Origin: Paenibacillus hemerocallicola
GTDB lineage: Bacteria; Bacillota; Bacilli; Paenibacillales; NBRC-103111
Reading direction: 5' to 3'
NCBI RefSeq assembly: GCF_006265175.1
Contig: NZ_VDCQ01000043.1
Coordinates: 1-64,000, forward strand
DNA length: 64,000 nt
In this document: one piece after another, positions 17,774 through 27,124 of the stretch
Layout: each line of letters starts with the position of its first letter
Position numbering within the stretch: position 1 is the first letter of the stretch
Translations under genes and position numbers: made by a program
The notes under the pieces: generated by a model
What the model saw: the letters and a program-made list of their open reading frames with translations, nothing else
Database searches by the model: none
What the model was told of the DNA's origin: nothing

Positions 17774-18733
17774 ATGTCCGAAACATTGCTGCAGGATATG
17801 GCCGCCAGCCTAAAAGGCCGGGATTTTCTCGGGCTGGTCGATTACACGCCGGAGGAAATCCGCTACCTGATCGATCTGGCGATCGATTTGAAGAAAAAGC
17901 AAAAAGCCGGTGACGGCCAACAGCCGCTAAAAGGCAAGACGCTTGGCATGATATTCGAGAAGTCGTCTACGCGCACGCGCGTTTCGTTCGAGGTGGGCAT
18001 GTACCAGTTGGGCGGTCACGCGCTGTTCTTAAGCAAAAACGATCTGCAGCTCGGCCGCGGCGAAACGATATGGGATACGGCGCAAACGATGTCCCGCTAC
18101 TTAGATGGGATCATGATCCGTACGTATGCTCACCGAACCGTGATCGATCTCGCCCGAGGGGCGACCGTACCGGTCATCAACGGTCTGACGGACCGTTCCC
18201 ATCCTTGCCAGGCTTTGGCCGACTACCAGACGGTGTTGGAGAAGAAAGGCAAGCTGGAAGGGTTGAAAATCGCGTATATCGGCGACGGCAATAATATGGT
18301 ACACTCCTTAATGATGGGAGCGGCCAAGCTTGGCCTCCATATGGCGGTAGCGTCCCCGGAAGGGTACGATCCCGATTCGGAGGTCGTGGCGAATTCCCGC
18401 GAAAACGCGGCGCAAACGGGAGGCTCGCTGCTGCTGACCCGCGATCCGAAGGAAGCGATCGCCGACGCCGACGTCGTGTACACGGACGTCTGGGCGAGCA
18501 TGGGCTTCGAGGCCGAGCAGAAGGAACGGGAAATCGCGTTTGCCGGCTATCAGGTCAATGAAGAGCTGGCCCGCTATGCGAAAAAAGATTATTTGTTCAT
18601 GCACTGCCTGCCGGCTCATCGCGGCGAAGAAGTGAGCGAGGGCGTCCTCGAAGGGCGGAACTCGATTATTTTCGACCAGGCGGAGAACCGTCTGCACGCG
18701 CAAAAAGCGGTCATGGCCGCGCTTATGGGTTAA
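17774..18733 (+). CDS. argF: Ornithine carbamoyltransferase
   Basis: 319 residues. The carbamoyl-phosphate loop is SSTRTRVSFE, HPCQALAD is the second phosphate-site motif, and HCLPAHRGEEV carries the ornithine-binding Cys. It makes citrulline from ornithine and carbamoyl phosphate. ATG 17774 follows GAGGGGGAG. A catabolic role is unlikely because it sits in a complete biosynthetic cluster without arcA or arcC. Confidence 0.97.
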   Translation: MSETLLQDMAASLKGRDFLGLVDYTPEEIRYLIDLAIDLKKKQKAGDGQQPLKGKTLGMIFEKSSTRTRVSFEVGMYQLGGHALFLSKNDLQLGRGETIWDTAQTMSRYLDGIMIRTYAHRTVIDLARGATVPVINGLTDRSHPCQALADYQTVLEKKGKLEGLKIAYIGDGNNMVHSLMMGAAKLGLHMAVASPEGYDPDSEVVANSRENAAQTGGSLLLTRDPKEAIADADVVYTDVWASMGFEAEQKEREIAFAGYQVNEELARYAKKDYLFMHCLPAHRGEEVSEGVLEGRNSIIFDQAENRLHAQKAVMAALMG

Positions 18734-18753
18734 TGGATGCCAATCAGTCGCGC

Positions 18754-18788
18754 TTAAGCCGCATATGTCTTTCCGCTATGCGGCTTAA
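18754..18788 (+). other. Intercistronic hairpin between argF and argG
   Basis: Perfect 12-bp stem TTAAGCCGCATA / TATGCGGCTTAA with an 11-nt loop and no T tract after it. Confidence 0.7.
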
Positions 18789-18843
18789 AGTTCGGCACAA
18801 ACATACATTGATGAAGTTCGTTTAGAAAGGGAGACAAGAAACG

Positions 18844-20082
18844 ATGGCGAAACAAAAAATCGTATTGGCCTACTCCGGCGGGCTGGATACATCCGTAATT
18901 TTGACATGGCTGAAGGAATCGTTCGATGCGGAAATCATTACATTCACTGCCGATATCGGACAAAAGGACGAGCTTGACGGGCTGGAAGAGAAAGCGCTGC
19001 GCACCGGCGCCACGAAAGCTTACATTGATGATTTGCGCGAAGAATTCGCCCGCGATTTCATCTACCCGATGTTCCAGGCCGGCGCGCTGTACGAAGGCCA
19101 ATATTTGCTCGGCACGAGTATAGCCCGTCCGCTGATCGCGAAGCGCATGGTCGAGATCGCCCGCGCCGAAGGCGCTACGGCTATCGCGCACGGCGCCACC
19201 GGCAAAGGCAACGATCAGGTCCGTTTCGAGCTGACCGCGGCTGCGCTTGCACCGGAGCTTGACGTCATCGCGCCATGGCGCATCGAGGAGTTCCGCGAGC
19301 AGTTCCCGGGCCGCGCGGAAATGATCGCTTACGCCGAGAAGCATGGCATCCCGGTTACCGCTACGGCATCCAAGCCGTATTCGACCGACCGCAACCTGCT
19401 GCATATCAGCTTCGAGAGCGGCATGCTGGAAGATCCTTGGTTCGACCCTAGCGCCGATTCCAACCGCGACATGTATGTGCTGAGCCGCGCTCCGGAAGAG
19501 GCTCCGGACCAAGCCGAATATATCGAGCTCGAATTCGAGCAAGGCGACTGCGTAGCCGTAAACGGCAATCGTCTGAGCCCGCTCGAAGCGATGGAGACGT
19601 TGAACGAGCTGGGCGGCAAGCACGGCATCGGACGCGTCGACATGGTCGAGAACCGCTTCGTAGGCATGAAGAGCCGCGGCGTGTACGAAACTCCGGGAGG
19701 AACGATCCTGTTCGCCGCTCACCGGAAAATGGAGTCGCTCACGATGGATCGCGAAGTGATGCACCTGCGCGATTCGCTCATTCCGAAATATGCGTCTCTC
19801 GTATACAATGGCTTCTGGTTTGCGCCGGAACGTCTTGCGATTCAAGCGCTTGTCGACGAAAGCCAGAAAAACGTAACCGGTACGGTCCGGCTGAAGCTGT
19901 ACAAAGGAAACATTATGGGCGCAGGCGTACAAAGCCCGGTCAGCCTGTACAACCCGGACATCGCGACGATGGAAGCAGATCCGTCCAAAGCATACAACCA
20001 AGGCGACGCTACCGGATTTATTCGCCTGAACGCGCTCCGTCTGCGCGTGGCATCAGGTGTAGCCCAAAACGCTAACAAATAA
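18844..20082 (+). CDS. argG: Argininosuccinate synthase
   Basis: 412 residues. The ATP-pyrophosphatase P-loop [12 protein letters not shown] is at the N-terminus, and [15 protein letters not shown] is the citrulline/aspartate site. It joins citrulline and aspartate at the cost of ATP. ATG 18844 follows AAAGGGAGA. The gene is flanked on both sides by strong hairpins without T tracts, suggesting that its part of the message is processed or is expressed at a level of its own. Confidence 0.97.
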   Translation: MAKQKIVLAYSGGLDTSVILTWLKESFDAEIITFTADIGQKDELDGLEEKALRTGATKAYIDDLREEFARDFIYPMFQAGALYEGQYLLGTSIARPLIAKRMVEIARAEGATAIAHGATGKGNDQVRFELTAAALAPELDVIAPWRIEEFREQFPGRAEMIAYAEKHGIPVTATASKPYSTDRNLLHISFESGMLEDPWFDPSADSNRDMYVLSRAPEEAPDQAEYIELEFEQGDCVAVNGNRLSPLEAMETLNELGGKHGIGRVDMVENRFVGMKSRGVYETPGGTILFAAHRKMESLTMDREVMHLRDSLIPKYASLVYNGFWFAPERLAIQALVDESQKNVTGTVRLKLYKGNIMGAGVQSPVSLYNPDIATMEADPSKAYNQGDATGFIRLNALRLRVASGVAQNANK

Positions 20083-20091
20083 AAGGCCTAT

Positions 20092-20123
20092 GCCGAATTC
20101 GCGCCACCAACGGCGAATTTGGC
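20092..20123 (+). other. Intercistronic hairpin between argG and argH
   Basis: GCCGAATTCGC / GCGAATTTGGC (one G-T pair) with a 10-nt loop and no T tract. Confidence 0.6.
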
Positions 20124-20260
20124 CTATGTAACAAAGATCGAACGAGGGGCAAGGAGGCGCGCCGGGATCGTCTGCTTCATGCGGACGGCAACGAAAGCGA
20201 CCCTTGCCTTTCGAGCGAATTCGCGACAATGACAACAATGCCAAGGAGGGAATGGATCAC

Positions 20261-21676
20261 GTGTCGAAGCTTTGGGGTGGACGCTTTACGAAAAAAACGG
20301 ATCAGCTCGTCGAGGAATATACGGCCTCGATCCTGTTCGATAAAGAGCTGGCGGAGGAAGATATCCAAGGGAGTCTCGCCCATGTAACGATGCTCGGCAA
20401 ATGCGGGATTTTGCCGGCGGACGATGTGGAGAAAATTCAGGACGGGCTGCATAAAGTGATGCAGATGATCCGCCGGGGAGAAGTCGAATTTTCGGTGTCC
20501 GACGAGGACATCCATATGAATATCGAGAAGACGCTGATCGATGAAATCGGTCCGGTCGGAGGCAAGCTTCATACCGGACGGAGCCGCAACGACCAAGTGG
20601 CGACCGATATGCACCTGTACTTGCGGAAGCGGGTCGTCGAATTTGTCGGCATGCTCGTGAAGCTCCAGGAGGCGCTGATCGGACAAGCGAAAGCGAACCT
20701 GGATACGATCCTGCCCGGCTACACGCACCTTCAGCGTGCTCAACCGATTTTGTTCGCGCATCATATGATGGCGTACGTGTCGATGTTCGGACGCGACATC
20801 GAGCGTTTCCGCGACAGCTACAAGCGAGTGGACATGCTCCCTCTGGGCGCGGGCGCATTGGCGGGAACGACATTTCCGATCGACCGCCATTTCGTAGCGC
20901 AGCAGCTCGGCTTCGAGCGCGTCTATGAAAACAGTCTGGACGCGGTTAGCGATCGCGATTTCATCGTCGAGTTTCTCGCTAACGCCTCGCTCGTCATGAC
21001 GCATTTGTCGCGGCTGTGCGAGGAAATCGTACTATGGTCGAGCACCGAATTCCAATTTGTCGAGCTGGACGATGCTTTCACGACCGGAAGCAGCATTATG
21101 CCGCAGAAAAAAAATCCGGACGTGGCCGAGCTTGTACGCGGCAAAACGGGACGCGTATACGGCAACCTGATCGGTATGCTCACCGTGCTGAAGGCGTTGC
21201 CTCTCGCGTACAACAAGGACATGCAGGAAGACAAGGAAGGCATGTTCGATACGGTACGTACGCTGCAGGGCGCTCTCCAGCTGTTCGCGCCCATGATCGC
21301 GACGATGAAGGTAAACCGGGACCGAATGCGTCAGGCGGTCAATCAGGATTTCTCCAACGCCACCGATATCGCCGACTATTTGGCGAGCAAGGGCATGCCG
21401 TTCCGGCAGGCGCACGAGGTAATCGGCAAAACGGTATTGTACTGCATCCAGAACAAAAAATATTTGCTGGACTTGACCCTTCAGGAGTTTCTGCAATTCT
21501 CGGAGCTGTTCGACGATCGCATTTACGAGGTGCTTCAGCCGGAAAACGTCGTCAACGCCCGCAACGTGTACGGTGGCACGGCTACTGCCCAAGTGTCCGA
21601 GGCAATCGGCCGCGCGGAAGAAGCCGTCGGTTTGAATAACCGCTGGTTCGAGGAGTATATCGAGAAGAGCAAGTAA
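20261..21676 (+). CDS. argH: Argininosuccinate lyase
   Basis: About 471 residues of the fumarase/aspartase superfamily. The signature [12 protein letters not shown] carries the catalytic Ser loop; [12 protein letters not shown] and [10 protein letters not shown] are further active-site regions. It splits argininosuccinate into arginine and fumarate, the last step. The ribosome site AAGGAGGG ends 10 nt before GTG 20261 but only 1 nt before ATG 20252, so GTG is preferred. The gene closes the arginine cluster. Confidence 0.97.
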   Translation: MSKLWGGRFTKKTDQLVEEYTASILFDKELAEEDIQGSLAHVTMLGKCGILPADDVEKIQDGLHKVMQMIRRGEVEFSVSDEDIHMNIEKTLIDEIGPVGGKLHTGRSRNDQVATDMHLYLRKRVVEFVGMLVKLQEALIGQAKANLDTILPGYTHLQRAQPILFAHHMMAYVSMFGRDIERFRDSYKRVDMLPLGAGALAGTTFPIDRHFVAQQLGFERVYENSLDAVSDRDFIVEFLANASLVMTHLSRLCEEIVLWSSTEFQFVELDDAFTTGSSIMPQKKNPDVAELVRGKTGRVYGNLIGMLTVLKALPLAYNKDMQEDKEGMFDTVRTLQGALQLFAPMIATMKVNRDRMRQAVNQDFSNATDIADYLASKGMPFRQAHEVIGKTVLYCIQNKKYLLDLTLQEFLQFSELFDDRIYEVLQPENVVNARNVYGGTATAQVSEAIGRAEEAVGLNNRWFEEYIEKSK

Positions 21677-21726
21677 ATGTGCCACAGGCATACGCTTCGG
21701 GACATCAATGTACGGCATCTCCCATT

Positions 21727-21770
21727 CCTATCGGGATCTTGATTTAGTACGATGAAATCAATCCGATAGG
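21727..21770 (+). promoter_or_regulatory. Hairpin touching the ribosome site of the PhyH-type gene
   Basis: CCTATCGG (21727-21734) pairs with CCGATAGG (21763-21770), and TTGATTT (21739-21745) pairs with AAATCAA (21755-21761). The 3' arm runs into AGGAGGGG, the ribosome site of the gene at 21783. No T tract follows, so translation control is more likely than termination. Confidence 0.55.
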
Positions 21771-21782
21771 AGGGGAAGAGCT

Positions 21783-22640
21783 ATGTTGAAGCCTGCCGAG
21801 AATCCGCTCGATATACGCAACAGCATGTACCGGTTCGACCAGCTGGCGAAACACCGTATTCCATCGCCGGATCAGGTAACCGAAGAAACGGTGAAAACAT
21901 ATCGCGAATTGGGATATGTGGCGATTGACGGGGTACTGACCGACGAAGAAGTGAAAGAAGCGATTCGAAACATCGACGACGTGATACACGGACGCATTGT
22001 CGGACCCAAAATCCAATATGTTCGCGGCAAGGGCGAGTTGAAGGACAGGCCCGAGTTTGAGTCCGAGAGGGAACGCGAGTTCGCCGTCCGGAAGCTGCAC
22101 AAGTTCGTTGACCATTGTCCGGCGCTGCATCACATTTGCTTTCATCCGAAAATAATGGACGTGCTGGAGAAAGTGTTCGGCGAGAGTCCGCGATTTTGCG
22201 AAGATCAGGCTCTGCTCAAGCCGCCGTCCGCAGATGCGGGCATCGAGAAGCCGTGGCACCAGGATATGGCGTACGGCAATTTTTCTTATACGAAAATGGT
22301 TGCCGGCGTATGGATCGCCTTGGACGAGGCTACATTGGACAATGGCTGCATGCATGTCATACCCCGGTCCCATATGAACGGACCCGTACCGCATTACGCG
22401 GTAAGGGATTGGCAGCTGTGCGATACCGTCGTCGACGTGCCCAAGGATGAAGCCGTACCTTTAAAACCCGGCGGTCTTATGATTTTCTCCGGACTGCTGC
22501 ATCATGGAACGCCTCCGAATTTGTCGGATACGCGGCGAAGAGCGCTGCAGTTCCATTATGCGCCGGAGTCGGCGACCAAAATGTCGCCCGAAGCATACAA
22601 GATCGTCTTTACGAACGAGATGACGAAAGCGGAATGTTGA
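21783..22640 (+). CDS. Phytanoyl-CoA dioxygenase (PhyH) family protein
   Basis: 285 residues. The Fe(II) facial triad is visible as HQD in KPWHQDMAYGNF and the distal His in GLLHHGTPPN; Arg in RRRALQFHY would bind 2-oxoglutarate. VWIALDEATLDNGCMHVIPRSH is the usual PhyH core. Bacterial members oxidise diverse small molecules, and the substrate cannot be told from sequence. It starts at ATG 21783 (AGGAGGGG upstream), and an AraC regulator follows 24 nt later, so the two form a small operon, probably with the regulator controlling it. Confidence 0.9.
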   Translation: MLKPAENPLDIRNSMYRFDQLAKHRIPSPDQVTEETVKTYRELGYVAIDGVLTDEEVKEAIRNIDDVIHGRIVGPKIQYVRGKGELKDRPEFESEREREFAVRKLHKFVDHCPALHHICFHPKIMDVLEKVFGESPRFCEDQALLKPPSADAGIEKPWHQDMAYGNFSYTKMVAGVWIALDEATLDNGCMHVIPRSHMNGPVPHYAVRDWQLCDTVVDVPKDEAVPLKPGGLMIFSGLLHHGTPPNLSDTRRRALQFHYAPESATKMSPEAYKIVFTNEMTKAEC

Positions 22641-22664
22641 AGGGCAAGGTCCGGAGGCGGCAGC

Positions 22665-23513
22665 ATGAACCATCCTTTGGAAACGGTTACGTTCAGAACC
22701 GGAGGGTCCTATGGCAAGCGGGCGTGCTCTCCCGGCTGGTATTGGGATCATCAGAAGCCTTTCCACGACTACGATATTTTCTACGTCATATCCGGCAGGG
22801 GCACTATGACCTTGGGAGAAGAGACGTTCGAGCTGCAAAAGCAGAGCTGTGTCGTTATGCGTCCCGGGGATTTGCCTAAAGCCGCCCAAGATCCGAAAAA
22901 CCGGCTGACCGTCCTATATTTGCATTTCGGTCTGTCGGGAGCGGAGGAATGGGACGCCGGCTTTCCGTTCCCGCGCTTCACATTGGTGGGGGAAGCGTTC
23001 CAAGCGGAGAACATGCTGTATCAGGCGATGGATGTGCTGGAATTTCCATTGCCTTTGCAGCAGCTCGAATTCGATTGTTTAATGAAGCGGTTCTTCGCCA
23101 ATTTGTTCCGGCTGCATCTGTCACCGCAAGAACCGACGGGTTGCTCCGTCCGGCAAATGCAAAAAGCGCGCCAAATGATGGCTTATATCCGCGAGCGAAG
23201 CGGGATCGGCATGGATTTGGAGCTGCTTGCCCGGGAAATGAACATGTCCGCGCAATATATGAGCCGTCTGTTCAAAGCTTGCACGGGGGAAACGATAAAA
23301 GCTTTTATAGCCAGAACGAAAATGCAAAGGGCGGGAGAGCTGCTCGTACAGTCCCGCATGAGCATATCCGAGCTGGCCGAACGGATGGAGTACAGCGATG
23401 TGTATGCCTTCAGCAAAAGCTTCAAGAAAGTGTTCAATGTCTCTCCCACGCAATATTTGGCCAGTACCCGGCTTTCTCAGCAAGTTCCGTCGCCTGCTCG
23501 CCGGGAGAGGTAG
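22665..23513 (+). CDS. AraC family transcriptional regulator
   Basis: 282 residues. Residues 10-140 form a cupin-type sensor domain (FYVISGRGTMTLGEE, CVVMRPGDLPK) and residues 165-270 the double helix-turn-helix (LLAREMNMSAQYMSRLFKAC, then ELAERMEYSDVYAFSKSFKK and the motif NVSPTQYL). It probably senses a small ligand and controls the dioxygenase gene just upstream. ATG 22665 follows GGAGG. Such pairs are common around sugar or metabolite use genes; the ligand is unknown. Confidence 0.92.
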   Translation: MNHPLETVTFRTGGSYGKRACSPGWYWDHQKPFHDYDIFYVISGRGTMTLGEETFELQKQSCVVMRPGDLPKAAQDPKNRLTVLYLHFGLSGAEEWDAGFPFPRFTLVGEAFQAENMLYQAMDVLEFPLPLQQLEFDCLMKRFFANLFRLHLSPQEPTGCSVRQMQKARQMMAYIRERSGIGMDLELLAREMNMSAQYMSRLFKACTGETIKAFIARTKMQRAGELLVQSRMSISELAERMEYSDVYAFSKSFKKVFNVSPTQYLASTRLSQQVPSPARRER

Positions 23514-23592
23514 TGTCCATTGACGACGTATTCATGGTACCTGCAAATTCTCGGAGATAGCTTAGGGCAGGGCTCAACTTGGGTGGGACTGC

Positions 23593-25062
23593 TCAACGTC
23601 CCTTAGGAAATACCGGACCGCTGACCCCATCCTCGATAATGGAACGGCTGCCTCCGGGAGGTCCGTCTTTGTCGGGCGCTGCATCGCTGCCATGAACGGC
23701 TATCAAAGCGGGCTGCGGCTGGTACTTGTCTTGCGACAACCGCTCTTTGCTTGTGACGGCGCCGTTTTCTTTCCGAATGCGGAACGTTTCCACTACATAT
23801 CCCGGCTTGCCCTGCTGCAAAACGGTTTGCGCCCCGACCTGAAGAGTCGGATTGCGGACATACTTGACCGGAGGCTCCAACGTTTGCAAAATGTTCGATT
23901 CGATTTCGTATGTCACCGACTCCGGCATTGTGCCGAATAGCTTCACGGTAACCCGATTGCCGTCCGACTCCGTGCGGATCAATAGATGATGCTCGCTGCT
24001 GTTCGTAAACATGAAGTTGATGTAGCCGTTCGCGTACGTAGCATCCTGACCGAGAGGCACGTAGCTCACCGGAAGCGAATGGTTTCGTCTTTCGTTCACC
24101 TGCAATCCGGCCAGAAGGACGGCGTTGTACAGCGTGGTCGACACTTGACAGATCCCGCCGCCGATGCCGGGAACAAGCTTCCCGTTGTAAATGACCGGGG
24201 CTTCGCGGTACCCGACTTTTTTCTCGGTCGACTGAATGATGGTGCTATAGTCGAATCGTTCCCCGGGGGCAAGCAGCTTGTCGTGAATCGTAGCGGCAGT
24301 CGCCTGGATGTTATGGATGCGGCCCGGTACGCTGCCCGGAAAAGAAGTAGTAAATTCGGATATTTTCCGATTTACCCCCTGCGCCTTCAACATATCCTGC
24401 GTCACCTGCGGAACCAGCTCGCGCATCGGCACTTGGACGGAGGTCGCATAAGAGGCTTCCTCGCCGGTATTCGGATTGGAAGAGCGGTTAAAGCGCTCGT
24501 AACCTGCAGCAACGAGTCGTTCGGCCAGCGGCCGTGTATCTACGGCTTGGGCCCGCAGCTCGGGCGTATATACAATCCGGTCGTCACCGGTAACGACCCG
24601 TTCCGCATTTTTGGTAGGCGGATTCATCCGTTCAGGCCAGGCCGCCGTCAAAGTTTGTTGAAGTACGGCCTCCGATACGGTCAATTCCAACCGAAGAACC
24701 GCATTACGCATATGCAGCCTTCGTTTCGCTTTAGTTAGCCGGCTCCCTTCGAACATGTAGTCGGATAGCTTCGACAACTGCTCCTCGTTGGCAGACAACC
24801 CGAGACTTCCCAACTTGAAAGCCCCCTTACCCGAATCCCCCCCATTCAGCTCGAGTCGGATCGGTTCGCTGTAGAGCCGATCTATCCGAGCTTGCAGCTG
24901 AAGCCGGAATTCTTTCTCCGGCATTCCTCCGATACTCCATTCCCCCAAGCGGACGCCGTGAGGAACGGTACGGAGTGCGGAATACCACCAAAACCAACCC
25001 CATAGCATGACGACTCCGACAACGATAACGAGCAAGAGACGGTTTATAAATCGGCGATTCAT
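23593..25062 (-). CDS. VanW family protein with G5-like C-terminal domain
   Basis: About 489 residues. A membrane helix near residues 8-27 is followed by a peptidoglycan-binding-like region (residues 45-210) and the VanW domain: FSTSFPGS.. region, PGERFDYSTII, GGGICQVSTTLYNAVLLAGL and RRNHSLPVSYVP. Residues after 380 resemble a G5 domain. VanW proteins are linked to cell-wall glycopeptide resistance clusters, but their own function is not settled; here there are no van genes near. The start MNRRFINRLL (GGAGGAGC upstream) is preferred over the longer frame. It is divergent from ftsE. Confidence 0.88.
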   Translation of the reverse strand: MNRRFINRLLLVIVVGVVMLWGWFWWYSALRTVPHGVRLGEWSIGGMPEKEFRLQLQARIDRLYSEPIRLELNGGDSGKGAFKLGSLGLSANEEQLSKLSDYMFEGSRLTKAKRRLHMRNAVLRLELTVSEAVLQQTLTAAWPERMNPPTKNAERVVTGDDRIVYTPELRAQAVDTRPLAERLVAAGYERFNRSSNPNTGEEASYATSVQVPMRELVPQVTQDMLKAQGVNRKISEFTTSFPGSVPGRIHNIQATAATIHDKLLAPGERFDYSTIIQSTEKKVGYREAPVIYNGKLVPGIGGGICQVSTTLYNAVLLAGLQVNERRNHSLPVSYVPLGQDATYANGYINFMFTNSSEHHLLIRTESDGNRVTVKLFGTMPESVTYEIESNILQTLEPPVKYVRNPTLQVGAQTVLQQGKPGYVVETFRIRKENGAVTSKERLSQDKYQPQPALIAVHGSDAAPDKDGPPGGSRSIIEDGVSGPVFPKGR

Positions 25063-25466
25063 CGGCTCGCTCCTCCAACAGGGTACAACCTTTTCTTTAT
25101 CTATATGCGGAGGGTTGTCTGGATTTGACACCAACATTAGACGCCTAAAACCGCGCGACTCGAGTCCGAGCCGACGCCTGGAAGTTGAAAGAATATGTTG
25201 AATCGCAAAGTTTCATAGAGGATTTTCGTGGCAAGTGTCGAACTTCTATATGCTAACCCATTTACGGGTTGCGCCGAGAAAGCGCGAATCGACGTAATTC
25301 GAGGAGCAACGATCGGGATTTCCCACACAGTCAACAAAGCCCCGCAACTTACCCTCGTGCTTTGCGGAGGTCCATAGATCATGAGCCGGTTTGTCATCAC
25401 CGATCGAACGGTTATCGCTCGTGCGAACGATTCGTTCCATCGCAGCTTCTTACAGGATGTGATAGC
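25063..25466. other. Divergent intergenic region between the VanW gene and ftsE
   Basis: About 400 bp without a supported gene. Open frames here lack ribosome sites. It must hold promoters for both directions, but I see no good -35/-10 pair. A small hairpin AACCC / GGGTT lies near 25256-25271. Confidence 0.5.
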
Positions 25467-26153
25467 GTGATCGAAATGCAAGACGTATGGAAAACTTATC
25501 CGGACGGAACCCATGCTTTGAAAGGAATCAACGTCAAAATCGACGCCCACGAATTCGTATACGTGGTAGGCCCGTCGGGTGCGGGCAAATCCACGTTCAT
25601 GAAGTTGATATATCGCGAGGAAAGGCCGACCAAAGGCCACATTTTCGTAAACGGCTTCAATTTGGAGAAGCTGAAGCAGCGTAAAATTCCATATGTCCGC
25701 CGCAACATCGGCATCGTTTTTCAAGACTTCAAGCTGCTTCCAAAGCTGACGGTGTATGAAAATGTCGCTTACGCGATGGAAGTGATCGAGGCTCCCAAGA
25801 AGCTGATGAAGAAGCGGACGATGGAGGTGCTCGAATTGGTCCGGCTGAAGGAGAAGGCGGGTTCGCTTCCCGGCCAGCTGTCCGGCGGCGAGCAGCAGAG
25901 GGTAGCGATTGCCCGGGCAATCGTGAACAACCCCGCCGTTATTATCGCGGATGAGCCGACAGGCAATCTGGATCCGGAAACTTCATGGGGCATTATGAAG
26001 CTGCTCGAGGAAATCAATTTCCGGGGAGCTACGATCGTAATGGCTACGCACAACAAGGAGATTGTCAACACGATCCGCAAACGGGTCATCGCCATCGAGA
26101 AGGGCAATATCGCCCGCGACCAGCTGAGAGGGGAATACGGCTATGAGGATTAG
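25467..26153 (+). CDS. ftsE: Cell division ABC transporter ATPase FtsE
   Basis: 228 residues. Walker [13 protein letters not shown], signature [14 protein letters not shown], Walker [13 protein letters not shown], and the H-loop in MATHNKE. FtsE with FtsX passes an ATP-driven signal across the membrane to a peptidoglycan hydrolase. GTG 25467 gives the family start [12 protein letters not shown]; the frame is open further upstream with no ribosome site. The end overlaps ftsX by 11 nt, so translation is coupled. Confidence 0.97.
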   Translation: MIEMQDVWKTYPDGTHALKGINVKIDAHEFVYVVGPSGAGKSTFMKLIYREERPTKGHIFVNGFNLEKLKQRKIPYVRRNIGIVFQDFKLLPKLTVYENVAYAMEVIEAPKKLMKKRTMEVLELVRLKEKAGSLPGQLSGGEQQRVAIARAIVNNPAVIIADEPTGNLDPETSWGIMKLLEEINFRGATIVMATHNKEIVNTIRKRVIAIEKGNIARDQLRGEYGYED

Positions 26154-27060
26154 CACCTTCGCTCGGCATATACGGGAAGGTGGCAAAAATGTCGTACGGA
26201 ACGGCTGGATGACGTTCGCCTCGATCAGCGCGATTTCCATATCCTTGTTCGTGTTGGGCGTTTTTCTGCTGCTGGCGCTGAATGTAAACCGATTGGCCGA
26301 CCAGATCGAGAGTCAGGTAGAAATACGCGTCTACCTGGAAGTCAATACGAGCGAGCAGCAAAGAAATGCGGTTCAGCGGGATATTGCCGCCATAGCCGAC
26401 GTAAGCAAAGTGACGTTTGTCTCCAAGGAGGAAGGCCTGACGATCCTGCGCGAGAAAATGGGGAACGAAGGCAAGGAGCTGCTCGAAGGCTTCGACGGCG
26501 ACAACAATCCGTTAAACGACTCGTTTACGGTCGAAGTGGCCGATCCGCGGGTGGTAGGTCAGGTGGCGGATCAGATTAAAGCGATCGATGCGCGGAACAA
26601 CCCGCCGCTTCTATATAAAATCAATTACGGCAAAGGCACCGTGGAAACCTTGTTCAAAATTACCGACATCGTGCGCAACGTCGGTCTCGTATTCGTGCTG
26701 CTGCTTGCTCTCACGGCCATGTTTTTGATTTCCAATACGATCAAAATCACGATTGTGGCCCGCAGACGCGAGATCGGCATCATGAAGCTCGTCGGGGCGA
26801 CGAACGGCTTTATCCGTTGGCCGTTTTTCATCGAGGGCGCGCTGTTGGGCCTAATCGGTTCCGCTATTCCGGTAGGCGTATTGCTGTGGGGGTACGCCGA
26901 GTTTCTGAAATATATGCAGGTCCCTCTCGGGTTGATGCTGATCAAGCTTATCCCTATTCACGAGCTCGTTCTGATCGTCCCCGTTCTGCTGCTGGGCATC
27001 GGCGTGATGATCGGCGTGTGGGGCAGTTTGTTGTCCGTCCGCAAATTTTTGAAAGTATAA
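26143..27060 (+). CDS. ftsX: Cell division permease-like protein FtsX
   Basis: 305 residues with the FtsX layout: a transmembrane helix near residues 22-44, an outside domain of about 120 residues, and three helices near 170-295 with ARRREIGIMKLVGATNGFIRWPFF between them. FtsX carries no solute but relays the FtsE signal to a wall hydrolase outside. ATG 26143 lies inside ftsE. A coiled-coil M23 protein, the likely hydrolase partner, follows 64 nt downstream. Confidence 0.97.
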   Translation: MRISTFARHIREGGKNVVRNGWMTFASISAISISLFVLGVFLLLALNVNRLADQIESQVEIRVYLEVNTSEQQRNAVQRDIAAIADVSKVTFVSKEEGLTILREKMGNEGKELLEGFDGDNNPLNDSFTVEVADPRVVGQVADQIKAIDARNNPPLLYKINYGKGTVETLFKITDIVRNVGLVFVLLLALTAMFLISNTIKITIVARRREIGIMKLVGATNGFIRWPFFIEGALLGLIGSAIPVGVLLWGYAEFLKYMQVPLGLMLIKLIPIHELVLIVPVLLLGIGVMIGVWGSLLSVRKFLKV

Positions 27061-27124
27061 GCTTCCAAATTCGGAAGGTCCAAGCCCGTTTCGGTATGTC
27101 CGAACGCCAAGGAGGAGTAACGCG

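Noticed and set aside
23986-24738. Plus-strand frame inside the VanW gene
   Set aside because: Antisense to conserved VanW motifs and without a ribosome site.
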